From: Aulosira sp. FACHB-615
GTDB lineage: Bacteria > Cyanobacteriota > Cyanobacteriia > Cyanobacteriales > Nostocaceae
Assembly (NCBI RefSeq): GCF_014698045.1
Contig: NZ_JACJSE010000010.1
Span: 124,001 to 188,000, forward strand
Length of the DNA stretch: 64,000 nt
Direction of reading: 5' to 3'
Shown piece after piece: positions 17,847 to 24,818 of this stretch (position 1 is its first letter; the number at the start of each line of letters is the position of its first letter). The notes under the pieces were generated by a model, which saw only the letters and a program-made list of their open reading frames with translations, was not told where the DNA came from and did not search any database. The position numbers and the translations under genes are program-made.

Positions 17847-19531
17847 ACTCCCCTAACGGGGAGTAGTAGGTTTATGATACAGTCTGTACTGCTTTCTTCA
17901 ACTCCTTGAACATCAGCCGGAGACCGTAGGCAGCAGTTTGTGAGATGACTAAATTACCAAAACCTTTTTTAACCTCACGCTGTTTAACACCGGGGGCAAT
18001 GTCACCAACAGCCATTGAAGTAGTTAAACTCATCTGCATGGTTTGAAGTGTGAGGTTAAGTGTAGCTTCCATCTGTGGCTGCAACTCCTTTGACACCATA
18101 GGAAGTAAGTTTAACTTCAGCGATCGCTGAAATTCTTTGAGTGCTTGTTGCTGAAGTCGAGCCACAGCTTTTGTTTTCCACAGTTCGGGATTGTCTTGAA
18201 ATTGGGCTTTACGCTGATCGTAAAATTCCCCTAATTTCTGGCCAAACTCATTTTTTGGCCTAGCCTGTTCAGGAGCGATAATGTCGAGTACCCAGAGGTA
18301 AAGCTGAGAACGACACAATTTAGAACCGGCTCCAGTATTCATGGTTTCCTTATCACCCGAACTATTCTCATCTTTGGCCATACCCAGCCGACGCTTGAAT
18401 CTGCCAAGAGAATCAAACTTTGTAACTGGGTAAATTTGGCTGATGAGTAAAGCTTGTGGTCTAACACCAATACCAAACATCGTCATAACTCGACGGTAGG
18501 GGATAAATTCACTACTGTTGAGAATTTCTAAAATCTCGTGTTGAATTTCTACTTCCCAGTCTCGTAGGTCACACACCATACCAGCTAATTTTCTGGTAAA
18601 AGTAGTAATTCCCACGCCATATTTTTTAGCAATGGATTTCTCATACAGTTTGTCATAGTAACTACTTCCTCGCTTGAGGGTACGCTCACGAAGAGCAAGC
18701 CAAGCCCAAAGGGGAAGCGCACCATCTGAAGCAGGTTGACTTTTACTAAGTGCAGCTTCAGGAAATTCCCTGGCTAATTGTTGTCTAGCACGGTTGATGA
18801 CTGGTGATTGAATCTTATTTAAAGATTGCAACTGCAACCACAAATGGCGCATTTGTGCCACCTTACCCGCTTCAAATTGCAGGAAAAAATCATCATCATC
18901 CCAGTGAAGTAATGCGTAGGCGGCAAGTGCTAGAGCATCAGCTTGGTCATTTTTATCTGGGAGTTTATTTTGTTTACGGTAGTGTGTTGCTTCCGCGTGA
19001 CCGACCCACAAAACCTTAATCCCTTCAGCTTCACAAATGTGTGACCAAATCCAAGAGTAATGAACTCCAGTAGGTTCCATGACAACAGCATCGGGCTTTA
19101 GAGCTAATAATTTATTGACCCCATCAGCGTTAGCTTTAAATGTTAAAGGGTCATCATCTTTCGGACGTTTATTATCTCGAAAGTAGCTTCTAAAGTTTTT
19201 GGGAATTGATGTTAATTCCCAAGCAACTACGCTGTTTTTACACACGTCTAAACCAACTATTTTCATTTGTCAAGGTTCTGTTGTACGGGTATTTATTTGC
19301 AGCAAAAACTGTGCTAAAATGAGTCACGAATCACCCAAATTAGTGTTAACAATTCACTTTTAAACTCAACACAGTCGGAAATAATTAGCAGCAGTGGATT
19401 CATGAAGTTTTGAAACCTTTAAGGTCATTTCAATCTAAAAATCCGTGCTGCTGCTGTTATTTCCCTCTACTTAAAAAGTAGAGGCGGATGAGTTTGCGCG
19501 ACTCGTCCGCGACTCCCCAAGATTGGGGAGT
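17847..19531 (-). mobile_element. IS110-family insertion element (probable limits)
   Basis: A DEDD transposase gene bracketed by two similar hairpins: ACTCCCC-TAAC-GGGGAGT at 17847-17864, just past its stop, and ACTCCCC-AAGATT-GGGGAGT at 19512-19531, upstream of its start. IS110 elements lack classical terminal inverted repeats, so these hairpins are only a guess at the limits. A 245-base non-coding, highly structured leader fits the position of a bridge RNA in this family. Confidence 0.6.
17872..19266 (-). CDS. IS110-family DEDD transposase/recombinase
   Basis: 464 residues. N-terminal RuvC-like DEDD domain: Asp in VGLDVCKNS, Glu in AVVMEPTGVHY, the Asp pair in DKNDQADALALAAYA. C-terminal Transposase_20 domain: RVMTMFGIGVRPQALLISQI, FKRRLGMAKDENSSGDKE and RSQLYLWVLDI, with the candidate catalytic Ser in SSGD. 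It is longer than usual for IS110 (~300-400) because of a ~100-residue helical insert between the domains and a C-terminal tail. The start ATG at 19266 gives MKIVGLDV. It appears intact. In this family the enzyme works with an RNA encoded in a flanking non-coding end. Confidence 0.85.
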   Translation of the reverse strand: MKIVGLDVCKNSVVAWELTSIPKNFRSYFRDNKRPKDDDPLTFKANADGVNKLLALKPDAVVMEPTGVHYSWIWSHICEAEGIKVLWVGHAEATHYRKQNKLPDKNDQADALALAAYALLHWDDDDFFLQFEAGKVAQMRHLWLQLQSLNKIQSPVINRARQQLAREFPEAALSKSQPASDGALPLWAWLALRERTLKRGSSYYDKLYEKSIAKKYGVGITTFTRKLAGMVCDLRDWEVEIQHEILEILNSSEFIPYRRVMTMFGIGVRPQALLISQIYPVTKFDSLGRFKRRLGMAKDENSSGDKETMNTGAGSKLCRSQLYLWVLDIIAPEQARPKNEFGQKLGEFYDQRKAQFQDNPELWKTKAVARLQQQALKEFQRSLKLNLLPMVSKELQPQMEATLNLTLQTMQMSLTTSMAVGDIAPGVKQREVKKGFGNLVISQTAAYGLRLMFKELKKAVQTVS

Positions 19532-19567
19532 TTCGGCTGTTAGTCAGACAGCCATCATCAGGCGGAT
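19267..19567 (-). other. Structured non-coding leader of the IS110 gene, candidate bridge RNA
   Basis: A ~300-base gene-free stretch with dense inverted repeats: AGCAGCAGTGGATT (19387) against AATCCGTGCTGCTGCT (19440); CCTCTACTT-AAA-AAGTAGAGG (19464-19484); a direct repeat CGCGACTC near 19498-19514; ACTCCCCAA-GA-TTGGGGAGT (19512-19531); GGCTGT..ACAGCC (19535-19553). IS110 members are known to encode a structured bridge RNA in the non-coding end upstream of the recombinase. That this is one is inference. Confidence 0.45.
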
Positions 19568-19822
19568 TTATTCGTCGTCATCGTCGTCAAATTGTGCTAA
19601 TTCAATATCGATAATTTGAATTAGAGAACTAGATGCAGGTTGAAGAATATCTTGAATTACTTCATTCACTCCGCTATCAAATTCATTTACACTTTTTATT
19701 TCTTCTAAAGCCTGATCAATCTTGGCTTTAATGTGAATTAAATTGTGCCATAAGGTGTAGTAATCCCATGCTGGATCAGGTTGCCAAGTGTTGTTAGTTG
19801 TTTCAGAGTTTTTATCACTCAT
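19568..19822 (-). CDS. Small acidic hypothetical protein
   Basis: 84 residues, unrecognised. Aromatic N-terminal half (WQPDPAWDYYTLWHNLIHI), then helix-forming sequence, ending in the run FDDDDDE. It is the last gene of a six-gene minus-strand run (21404 to 19568), 42 bases after its neighbour. A 17-nt sequence (AGCCATCATCAGGCGGA) lies just past its stop and is repeated exactly past the stop of the upstream neighbour. Cytosolic; function unknown. Confidence 0.65.
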   Translation of the reverse strand: MSDKNSETTNNTWQPDPAWDYYTLWHNLIHIKAKIDQALEEIKSVNEFDSGVNEVIQDILQPASSSLIQIIDIELAQFDDDDDE

Positions 19823-19864
19823 AAATTACCTCATCAAATTAAAAGCCATCATCAGGCGGAATAA

Positions 19865-20275
19865 TTACATATAATCTTCGTCATCATCGTCATAAATATC
19901 GCTATCTTCGTAATCTTGCTCGGTCACAACTTCAGATTCGACGGTGACAGCAGTAAGTAAATTTCTGAATTGAGGCATGGAAGGTGCTTGAGGATTTAAA
20001 CCTTGCGCTTTTAAAAACTCGGCGGTAGCATCCCATTCTTTACGTAAGGTATTTAATTTGCTCTCTAACTGAGCGCATTCTCGATAAATTTTGTTTCTCT
20101 CATCGTAAAGTTCATCAGCTTTTCTACCAACAATCTTTTTAGCTCTTTCTCTCAAATTGCTAACAATTTCGTCGATAGATTCTTCATTGTCTAGCTCAAC
20201 AGAAAAACCTATTCTTTCATTGCTATAACTTCCAATTGAAATTAGAAAGTGTGCATGAAGTGTTTTAATTTTCAT
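19865..20275 (-). CDS. Hypothetical protein with acidic tail, paralogue of 20615-20929
   Basis: 136 residues: an N-terminal beta-rich part (HAHFLISIGSYSNERIGFSV), helix and coiled coil (~residues 45-95, RKADELYDERNKIYRECAQL) and an acidic tail (DIYDDDDEDYM). The N-terminal half aligns by eye with 20615-20929 (GSYSNERIGFSVELDNEESI versus GNYENKKLALFAELSEGDDV), so the two are duplicates. The start overlaps the stop of 20272-20610 by four bases (coupled). Such small packed genes are typical of phage or plasmid early regions. Function unknown. Confidence 0.7.
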   Translation of the reverse strand: MKIKTLHAHFLISIGSYSNERIGFSVELDNEESIDEIVSNLRERAKKIVGRKADELYDERNKIYRECAQLESKLNTLRKEWDATAEFLKAQGLNPQAPSMPQFRNLLTAVTVESEVVTEQDYEDSDIYDDDDEDYM

Positions 20276-20610
20276 TGTGTCCTCCGGTTTTTAGTGCGGT
20301 AATTACAACGTTGTTCTAATAGTCCTGTGGCATCTTCCCAGCTTTGAATGAGAGTGACTGCATCATCACCATGAAATGTTTGTGTGTCACCGTTCTGCCA
20401 CGTCACAGATGCAACACGCCTCGGCATATCCTCAAACTGAATTTGGCGGATTTGGGCAAGGTTAATCCAACCAGCAGCAGGCAATTTACAGCTAAACACT
20501 GATGGGGTATTGACTATGGTGTGCATTTTGGTAATCTGACAATGGTACAAATCTTGCGATCGCACCTCCCCTCGCTTATGGGCAATACTGCGATCGCATT
20601 CAAATTTCAC
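20272..20610 (-). CDS. Hypothetical protein of the small-gene operon
   Basis: 112 residues from ATG at 20610. A later Met (MHTIVNTPSVF, residue 29) may be the true start, because the first 28 residues span HIP1 sites and look non-conserved. Contains INLAQIRQIQFEDMPRRVAS and VTWQNGDTQTFHGDDAV, a small beta-strand pattern recalling host proteins with the WQNGDTxxF signature. Four bases separate it from 20615-20929 and it overlaps 19865-20275 by four. Function unknown. Confidence 0.65.
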   Translation of the reverse strand: MKFECDRSIAHKRGEVRSQDLYHCQITKMHTIVNTPSVFSCKLPAAGWINLAQIRQIQFEDMPRRVASVTWQNGDTQTFHGDDAVTLIQSWEDATGLLEQRCNYRTKNRRTQ

Positions 20611-20614
20611 CTAG

Positions 20615-20929
20615 TTAAAAGGGATTATTGGCAAGCCCCAAATCCTGCGCTTCGGTTACAGGCGGTTGTATTACAGATTGGATGGTTTGTGATTTGTAGC
20701 TTTCGTATTCCTGTTTGAGTTGGCGGAACTCCTGTTTGAGTTGCCTCAGTTCTGCCTCTGCCTGCTCATGTGCTTCTTCGCGGATTTTACGCTCGACCGT
20801 TTCCATAACACGCGAGATTGACTCATCTACGTCATCACCCTCGCTCAGTTCGGCGAACAGTGCTAATTTTTTGTTTTCGTAGTTCCCCAGGTTGAGAACC
20901 CGCTCATAATTAATGCTTTTAATTTCCAT
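20615..20929 (-). CDS. Hypothetical coiled-coil protein, paralogue of 19865-20275
   Basis: 104 residues. N-terminal ~45 residues similar to 19865-20275. The middle is a strong heptad region with an internal repeat (LRQLKQEFRQLKQEYESY), followed by a Gln/Pro-rich tail ending LANNPF. Two bases after the stop of 20932-21216. Probably a cytosolic oligomer; function unknown. Confidence 0.7.
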   Translation of the reverse strand: MEIKSINYERVLNLGNYENKKLALFAELSEGDDVDESISRVMETVERKIREEAHEQAEAELRQLKQEFRQLKQEYESYKSQTIQSVIQPPVTEAQDLGLANNPF

Positions 20930-20931
20930 CT

Positions 20932-21216
20932 TTAAAAAACCCTTAAAACACTTTTATCGTCAACAATTGCGGCAAGAATTTTGTTTTCTGGAGTATCTCG
21001 GTCATGAACATATATGTGAGATACTTCTGCACCCGTAACTAACAATTTCTTGGCCTGTACCTCAGCAGCTTGGCGAAGATATTCTAAACAAGACTCTTCA
21101 TCACTTCCTGTTAAACGAGTGATTTCTTGGACAGCCAAACCTAATGCTAGGGTGTGCAACAGGTAATCACTTTTGTCCATTAAAAAGTAAGCTTTATCTT
21201 CGAGTGTGATTGTCAT
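20932..21216 (-). CDS. Hypothetical protein of the small-gene operon
   Basis: 94 residues, unrecognised, probably alpha/beta (LLHTLALGLAVQEITRLTGS, EYLRQAAEVQAKKLL, VSHIYVHDRDTPENKIL). No signal peptide. Its start overlaps the stop of 21213-21404 by four bases, and the next gene follows after two bases, which strongly supports one transcript. Confidence 0.65.
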   Translation of the reverse strand: MTITLEDKAYFLMDKSDYLLHTLALGLAVQEITRLTGSDEESCLEYLRQAAEVQAKKLLVTGAEVSHIYVHDRDTPENKILAAIVDDKSVLRVF

Positions 21217-21404
21217 TCAAACACCACCTTTACTTGTGGATATAAACGCCGCAAAATGACGGCATATTCCTCGGCATCTGTGCGACTGCGATATGACTCA
21301 ACCAGATGCCATTTCCCATGATCATCAAGACGGTAAACTTTCCACGGTGAAAGTGACCGCTTGTAAGTAGATGTTTGTGATACTTGCGGTTTTTTGCTTT
21401 GCAT
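21213..21404 (-). CDS. Small hypothetical protein, first gene of the minus-strand run
   Basis: 63 residues: basic N-terminus (MQSKKPQVSQTSTYKRSL), then WKVYRLDDHGKWHLVESY and DAEEYAVILRRLYPQVKV, a compact beta-beta-alpha-beta pattern seen in small phage and plasmid proteins. The operon promoter would lie in 21405-21540. Function unknown. Confidence 0.6.
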   Translation of the reverse strand: MQSKKPQVSQTSTYKRSLSPWKVYRLDDHGKWHLVESYRSRTDAEEYAVILRRLYPQVKVVFE

Positions 21405-21593
21405 ATATGGACGTGATGAAGTAACACGGCGCTAAACTTTGCGCCGTGAGGAAAACCTATATTTTTCGGGCGACACAGGTAATGTCGCTTGTGAAAACAA
21501 CCAAGATTTGTAATTTAAGTATAGTGATTGTCGTCTAAATTACCTCCAACGAAAGGGCATGACTGTATCGGCGCAAGTGTGAAGTGCAGCGCC

Positions 21594-21621
21594 GGGTGTA
21601 GGGTGTAGGGTGTAGGGTGTA
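21594..21621. repeat. Heptanucleotide tandem repeat (STRR)
   Basis: Four perfect copies of GGGTGTA followed by a degenerate fifth (GGGTTAC). Seven-base short tandemly repeated repetitive sequences are characteristic of heterocystous cyanobacteria. It sits just beyond the stop of 21625-21936. Confidence 0.85.
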
Positions 21622-21624
21622 GGG

Positions 21625-21936
21625 TTACAAATCAGCGCGGGGTGCAATTGAGGGATTGGGTAATCTGCGCCGAGGTTTAACTTTGACAACGGGTGTTGTC
21701 TGGTGATGGCGCTTAAATTCACGTAGCATACTCCGCGCCAAACGTGGACGTGTGGCGTAAAGCATCTGGTGTACAGAGTCGAGTAAGTTGGTTAACGTCT
21801 CAACTTGCTGTTGCAGTTGGCTGACTTGTTTTTCTAGCTGTCGAATGCGTTTTTTTCGAGTTACATATTTTTCCTTCATAAAAAAGTGCGACCGGTCGCC
21901 AAGGTTGCGCGTTGTGTATAAAAAACTGCTATCCAT
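21625..21936 (-). CDS. Small basic coiled-coil protein
   Basis: 103 residues from 21936, or 84 from the more likely internal ATG at 21879 (MKEKYVTRKKRIRQLEKQVS). A leucine/glutamine heptad region (LEKQVSQLQQQVETLTNLL) is followed by an Arg-rich tail (RPRLARSMLREFKRHH, VKPRRRLP), suggesting a nucleic-acid-binding dimer or trimer. Minus strand, 220 bases upstream of the six-gene run and separated from it by the STRR, so perhaps a separate transcript. Function unknown. Confidence 0.5.
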   Translation of the reverse strand: MDSSFLYTTRNLGDRSHFFMKEKYVTRKKRIRQLEKQVSQLQQQVETLTNLLDSVHQMLYATRPRLARSMLREFKRHHQTTPVVKVKPRRRLPNPSIAPRADL

Positions 21937-22420
21937 AACTAACTACACAGTAGTCAGCAATTTCATGTCGTGCATCTGCGCGTAAGCCACTACCCCACGC
22001 CAAGCCTCTGCGGGATTTTCACCCAGGACTTACTTCCACACCACCCCATGTCTCCATGTCGCCACTTTTAGCCTTGGTGTGTATGGAATGCCCTACTAAG
22101 GTCGGTTACAGACTGCGGCCGCAGTACATCTGCACGTCACCAGATTTTTTACAATCCGCGACTATATTGAGACAAATCTCAAGTGTTCACTTATCACTCA
22201 GCACTAGGGACTACTGGTAGCCTGAATCACCCTTCATCGGTTTTCAACGGCTATGACATCAAGTGTTACTTCCCGATTCTGCTGTGTCTGTCTTGGTGAG
22301 ACACTTGTGAAACCAGCCAAAATAACTGTTTCTCCACCGAAGCAAATATCGGCTGGTCTTTTTTTATCGTTCAACATGAATGATACGTCCTGTCATGACT
22401 ACTGTCAAGACGTTTCATTC
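21937..22420. promoter_or_regulatory. Divergent control region between small minus-strand genes and the XRE regulator
   Basis: 484 gene-free bases between divergently transcribed genes. It holds a perfect 14-bp palindrome ACTGCGGCCGCAGT (22112-22125) and the inverted repeat 22376-22422 (separate entry). A regulator gene divergent from a run of small genes recalls a phage immunity/early control region, but no classical operator set could be confirmed. Confidence 0.45.
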
Positions 22421-22422
22421 AT
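22376..22422 (+). promoter_or_regulatory. Inverted repeat reaching the start of the XRE gene
   Basis: Arms ATGAATGATACGTC (22376-22389) and GACGTTTCATTCAT (22409-22422), one mismatch, 19-nt spacer that itself contains TCATGA. The right arm runs into the candidate start ATG at 22421. It could be the regulator's own operator or an RNA hairpin that controls translation. Confidence 0.5.
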
Positions 22423-22687
22423 GAACTTTACGTCTATGATAGAAGATAACCAACAAGAACAGGAAAAGTCTCCCTTGAGGCTATTAAGAGAAGAAGCAGG
22501 ACTAACACGTCCCCAAGTTAAGCAAATAATAGGCGTTTCAGAGAGGCGACAAGCTGACTGGGAATCTGGAAAAGCTATGCCAAGTGCTGAAAACATCGCG
22601 TCACTCTGCCGATTGTACAAAGTGTCTTTAAAGACTATGTTCAAATCGCTAGGGATTGATGTGTCTGGTATACCTAATGACGAATAG
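22421..22687 (+). CDS. XRE-family helix-turn-helix regulator
   Basis: 88 residues from ATG at 22421; a frame back to 22253 exists, but its extra 56 Cys-rich residues look like untranslated leader, and ATG 22436 is another option. HTH_3 domain: LRLLREEAGLTRPQVKQIIG (helices 1-2), SERRQADWESGKAMPSAENI (recognition helix and turn), then a helix ending in LYKVSLKTMF. The small Cro/CI-like size suggests a DNA-binding repressor of the divergent small-gene run and perhaps of itself through the adjacent inverted repeat (inference). Confidence 0.8.
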   Translation: MNFTSMIEDNQQEQEKSPLRLLREEAGLTRPQVKQIIGVSERRQADWESGKAMPSAENIASLCRLYKVSLKTMFKSLGIDVSGIPNDE

Positions 22688-22700
22688 CTGACGAGAAACA

Positions 22701-22722
22701 CGCCACAGTAACAGCTGTGGCG
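22701..22722 (+). terminator. Hairpin after the XRE gene
   Basis: Arms CGCCACAG (22701-22708) and CTGTGGCG (22715-22722), 6-nt loop, 14 bases past the stop. GC-rich but without a T-tract, so the terminator function is uncertain. Confidence 0.45.
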
Positions 22723-22852
22723 GCCATAAATACCTAACCCAATTATGACGAAATTGGATGAATAAGGAGCATCCTATTAGATGAACGTAAATAGCAAAGT
22801 ATAACTAACTACTGGGTAATCTAAATTTGTACTTATCGTTTTCACTCAGAAA

Positions 22853-23257
22853 ATGAAAAATCTTATCAGGCTATCAGTTGTTGTTGGATTTGCACTATTA
22901 CAGAGCTGCACTCCCTCAGTGAAATCAAGTCCGATTGCATCAGAACCAGTTGTAAATTCTCCCAGTGGTTCAGACAAGTATGAAGTTCAGTGGAGTGGAA
23001 CTAGTGGAAAGGAATTATTTGCTGGTTATTCGATTCTTTCGTTAGACCCACCAGGTACACCGATGAAAGTAGAAAGCATCAAAGGAAAACTACCCCACAA
23101 GGTCAACTTTTCGGCTCCTAAAAATGCCATAGTCTCAGCATCTGGTAACACATTTCCCCACACAGCAGTAGAAATCAAAATTTATAAAAATGGCTCAGAG
23201 TGCGGAAAGGTGGGGGCTGTTGGGAGTGGGGTAGGAGCAAACAAAGTTTGTCAATAA
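22853..23257 (+). CDS. Small putative lipoprotein
   Basis: 134 residues. Signal peptide MKNLIRLSVVVGFALLQSC with a lipobox-like LLQSC (Cys at residue 19), then a Ser/Pro linker and a ~85-residue secreted domain with two Cys near the C-terminus (GSECGKVGAVGSG.. KVCQ) that may form a disulfide. It would be anchored on the periplasmic side of a membrane or at the cell surface. No family recognised. Plus strand, same direction as the XRE gene but 165 bases away with a hairpin between. Confidence 0.7.
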   Translation: MKNLIRLSVVVGFALLQSCTPSVKSSPIASEPVVNSPSGSDKYEVQWSGTSGKELFAGYSILSLDPPGTPMKVESIKGKLPHKVNFSAPKNAIVSASGNTFPHTAVEIKIYKNGSECGKVGAVGSGVGANKVCQ

Positions 23258-23368
23258 TCCAAGCCCCACAAGTTAACCCAACTTAGTTATAGCTTGCGAC
23301 CTGTGACAATGCGATCGCACTTTCTCAAATGAGGAGCGATCGCAGTTACTTATGACAAAAGACTAAAA

Positions 23369-23410
23369 GCCGCACCAGATGGGCGGCCGCTCTACTAATT
23401 GAATTATGCC
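23369..23410 (-). pseudogene. tRNA 5'-half-like remnant
   Basis: On the minus strand from 23410: GGCATAATTCAATTAGTAGA then GCGGCCGCCCATCTGGTGCG. This resembles the acceptor 5' strand, D-arm (AATTxGTAGAGC) and anticodon stem (GCCGC/GCGGC) of a tRNA, but there is no U33, no T-arm and no matching 3' acceptor. Likely a degenerate tRNA fragment, possibly tied to integration of the nearby recombinase element. It overlaps the first bases of the gene at 23406. Confidence 0.4.
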
Positions 23411-23945
23411 AGTAAACACAAAATCAGAAAACGGACGGTGCAACACTGGTCAGTTAACACTTTTTGATTTAGAAAAATACACCAACTACGACGAAACCCA
23501 AGAACCACCAGACCCAGAGCATTACCAAACACCGGAAGCATACGAACATGCGTGGCAGCAGTGGGAAAAACAATATCCTGATTTGGTGAAATATGTCGTT
23601 GCCATGTCTCCGTGTAAAAGTGTTGGGGGGCAAGAAACAGCCGACACATCATTAACCCCTAGCACCACCAATAACCACGTAGCAATAACTACTAAAAAAA
23701 TTGCCCCCCAACACGAGACGACACACTGGGTAGAAAAATACTGGGTAGAGCGTAGCAGCCGTAAATACTGGTATTGGCGCTATTGCTGGATGACAGGACG
23801 AAAAATTCACCGCCGTTACATTGGCTCTATCACTTCGCCCAAAGCACGCGATCGCAAACAGTCCATCGAGGCGGCGATCAATTTTGGGCGATCGCCAAAA
23901 GAGATTGAGAATTTAATACACTCCTGGCGCAATCATCGGAGCTAA
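23406..23945 (+). CDS. Hypothetical protein with conserved aromatic/basic C-terminal domain
   Basis: 179 residues. An acidic, Pro-rich N-terminal region (LTLFDLEKYTNYDETQEPPD) and a low-complexity Thr/Asn linker are followed by a basic, aromatic domain (KYWVERSSRKYWYWRYCWMT, GRKIHRRYIGSITSPKARDR) ending in an alpha-helical SPKEIENLIHSW. The pattern resembles small DNA-binding or Arm-type domains in cyanobacterial mobile elements, but I cannot name it. It lies next to the tyrosine recombinase (convergent, 108 bases apart), which suggests a shared element. Confidence 0.65.
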   Translation: MPVNTKSENGRCNTGQLTLFDLEKYTNYDETQEPPDPEHYQTPEAYEHAWQQWEKQYPDLVKYVVAMSPCKSVGGQETADTSLTPSTTNNHVAITTKKIAPQHETTHWVEKYWVERSSRKYWYWRYCWMTGRKIHRRYIGSITSPKARDRKQSIEAAINFGRSPKEIENLIHSWRNHRS

Positions 23946-24053
23946 TCATCAGAGCCATGAAAAATGCGATCGCGCGGCGTACCAGGAGAGCGATCGCCAA
24001 AAATGAATATTTCAGATTGATTGTAGAGGATGAAAAATGAGATCGCAAAATAG

Positions 24054-24626
24054 TCAATAATTAGCGATCGCCAATTCTAAATCAGCCTCATCAACATCAA
24101 TGTATTTTTCCAAACTGGATATTGTTCTATGGCCAGAAAATTTCTGAATCATACTTAAAGCCCAACCACGGCGAGCCATCTGAGTTAAGATAGTCCTTCG
24201 TGGCGAATGGGTAGAATAGCCACACTCAGTTAGTTTTGCCTTCTTCAGAGCGCGGCGAAACGCATCATCAAAGCTTTGTAGCTGCAAATGCTGTCCCTCA
24301 CTACCCAAAAATAAGTAACCTGAGATATCAGGCTGGTTAATTTTCCAATAATTAATCAGCAACTCGCGTAAGTTTTTGTGAATTGGCACTTGTCGAGTTT
24401 GGTGAGTTTTAGTCTGTGAAGCTCGGTAAGTCAGTCGCCTTAACGGTTTTCCGTCAGGCGAATAAACATCACTAGTCATCAAGCTGCACACTTCCCCAGC
24501 ACGGCCAGCCGTCCAGTATGCAACTCGTAGAATCATCTTATGATTTTCTCCCGGCATAGCCGCCAGAATAGATTCAAAATCCTTATCAGAAAAAATAGCA
24601 GCTTGTCCGTGCCGATTGACCTTCAT
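24054..24626 (-). CDS. Tyrosine recombinase/integrase, catalytic domain only
   Basis: 190 residues. All catalytic residues are visible: Arg in TAGRAGEVCSL, Lys in SQTKTHQTRQVP, His-x-x-Arg in YSTHSPRRT, His in FSGHRTI and the nucleophile Tyr in LEKYIDVD. The N-terminal SAM-like core-binding domain (~100 residues) of full integrases is absent; the protein begins directly with the catalytic fold (IFSDKDFESILAAMPG). It could integrate or excise the surrounding accessory block, but no att sites were identified. Divergent from the collagen-like operon at 24819. Confidence 0.88.
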   Translation of the reverse strand: MKVNRHGQAAIFSDKDFESILAAMPGENHKMILRVAYWTAGRAGEVCSLMTSDVYSPDGKPLRRLTYRASQTKTHQTRQVPIHKNLRELLINYWKINQPDISGYLFLGSEGQHLQLQSFDDAFRRALKKAKLTECGYSTHSPRRTILTQMARRGWALSMIQKFSGHRTISSLEKYIDVDEADLELAIANY

Positions 24627-24729
24627 CTACAAGTTTATATTTCCATTGATTGAAAATAGGTATATTCAAATATTTACCAACAGTAAATATTTCATCAATT
24701 GTATATATAGCAATACTTACAGGTAATCA

Positions 24730-24775
24730 GTAAATCTACATCTTTTAGGTAAAAGATGTAGATTTACGATTTTTT
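24730..24775 (+). terminator. Strong intrinsic terminator upstream of the collagen-like operon
   Basis: 18-bp arms GTAAATCTACATCTTTTA (24730-24747) and TAAAAGATGTAGATTTAC (24750-24767) with a 2-nt GG centre, followed on the plus strand by GATTTTTT. It would stop rightward transcripts before the operon, or act as an attenuator if the operon promoter lies upstream of it. Confidence 0.8.
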
Positions 24776-24789
24776 ATATTCTGGTTAGA

Positions 24790-24818
24790 ACGGATTTATT
24801 TACTAATCAAAAATCCGT
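24790..24818 (+). promoter_or_regulatory. Inverted repeat directly abutting the first start codon of the operon
   Basis: Arms ACGGATTT (24790-24797) and AAATCCGT (24811-24818) with a 13-nt spacer; the ATG begins at 24819. There is no Shine-Dalgarno sequence. Either an operator overlapping the promoter or a translational hairpin. Confidence 0.5.

Noticed and set aside
21540..21722. A 60-codon minus-strand frame across the heptamer repeat
   Set aside because: Much of it is translated STRR (PTPYTLHPTPG), and it overlaps the better-supported 21625-21936 frame.
22253..22420. N-terminal extension of the XRE regulator
   Set aside because: The 56 extra residues are Cys-rich and unlike HTH regulators, and overlap the inverted repeat at 22376-22422. 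Internal starts at 22421 or 22436 fit the family better.
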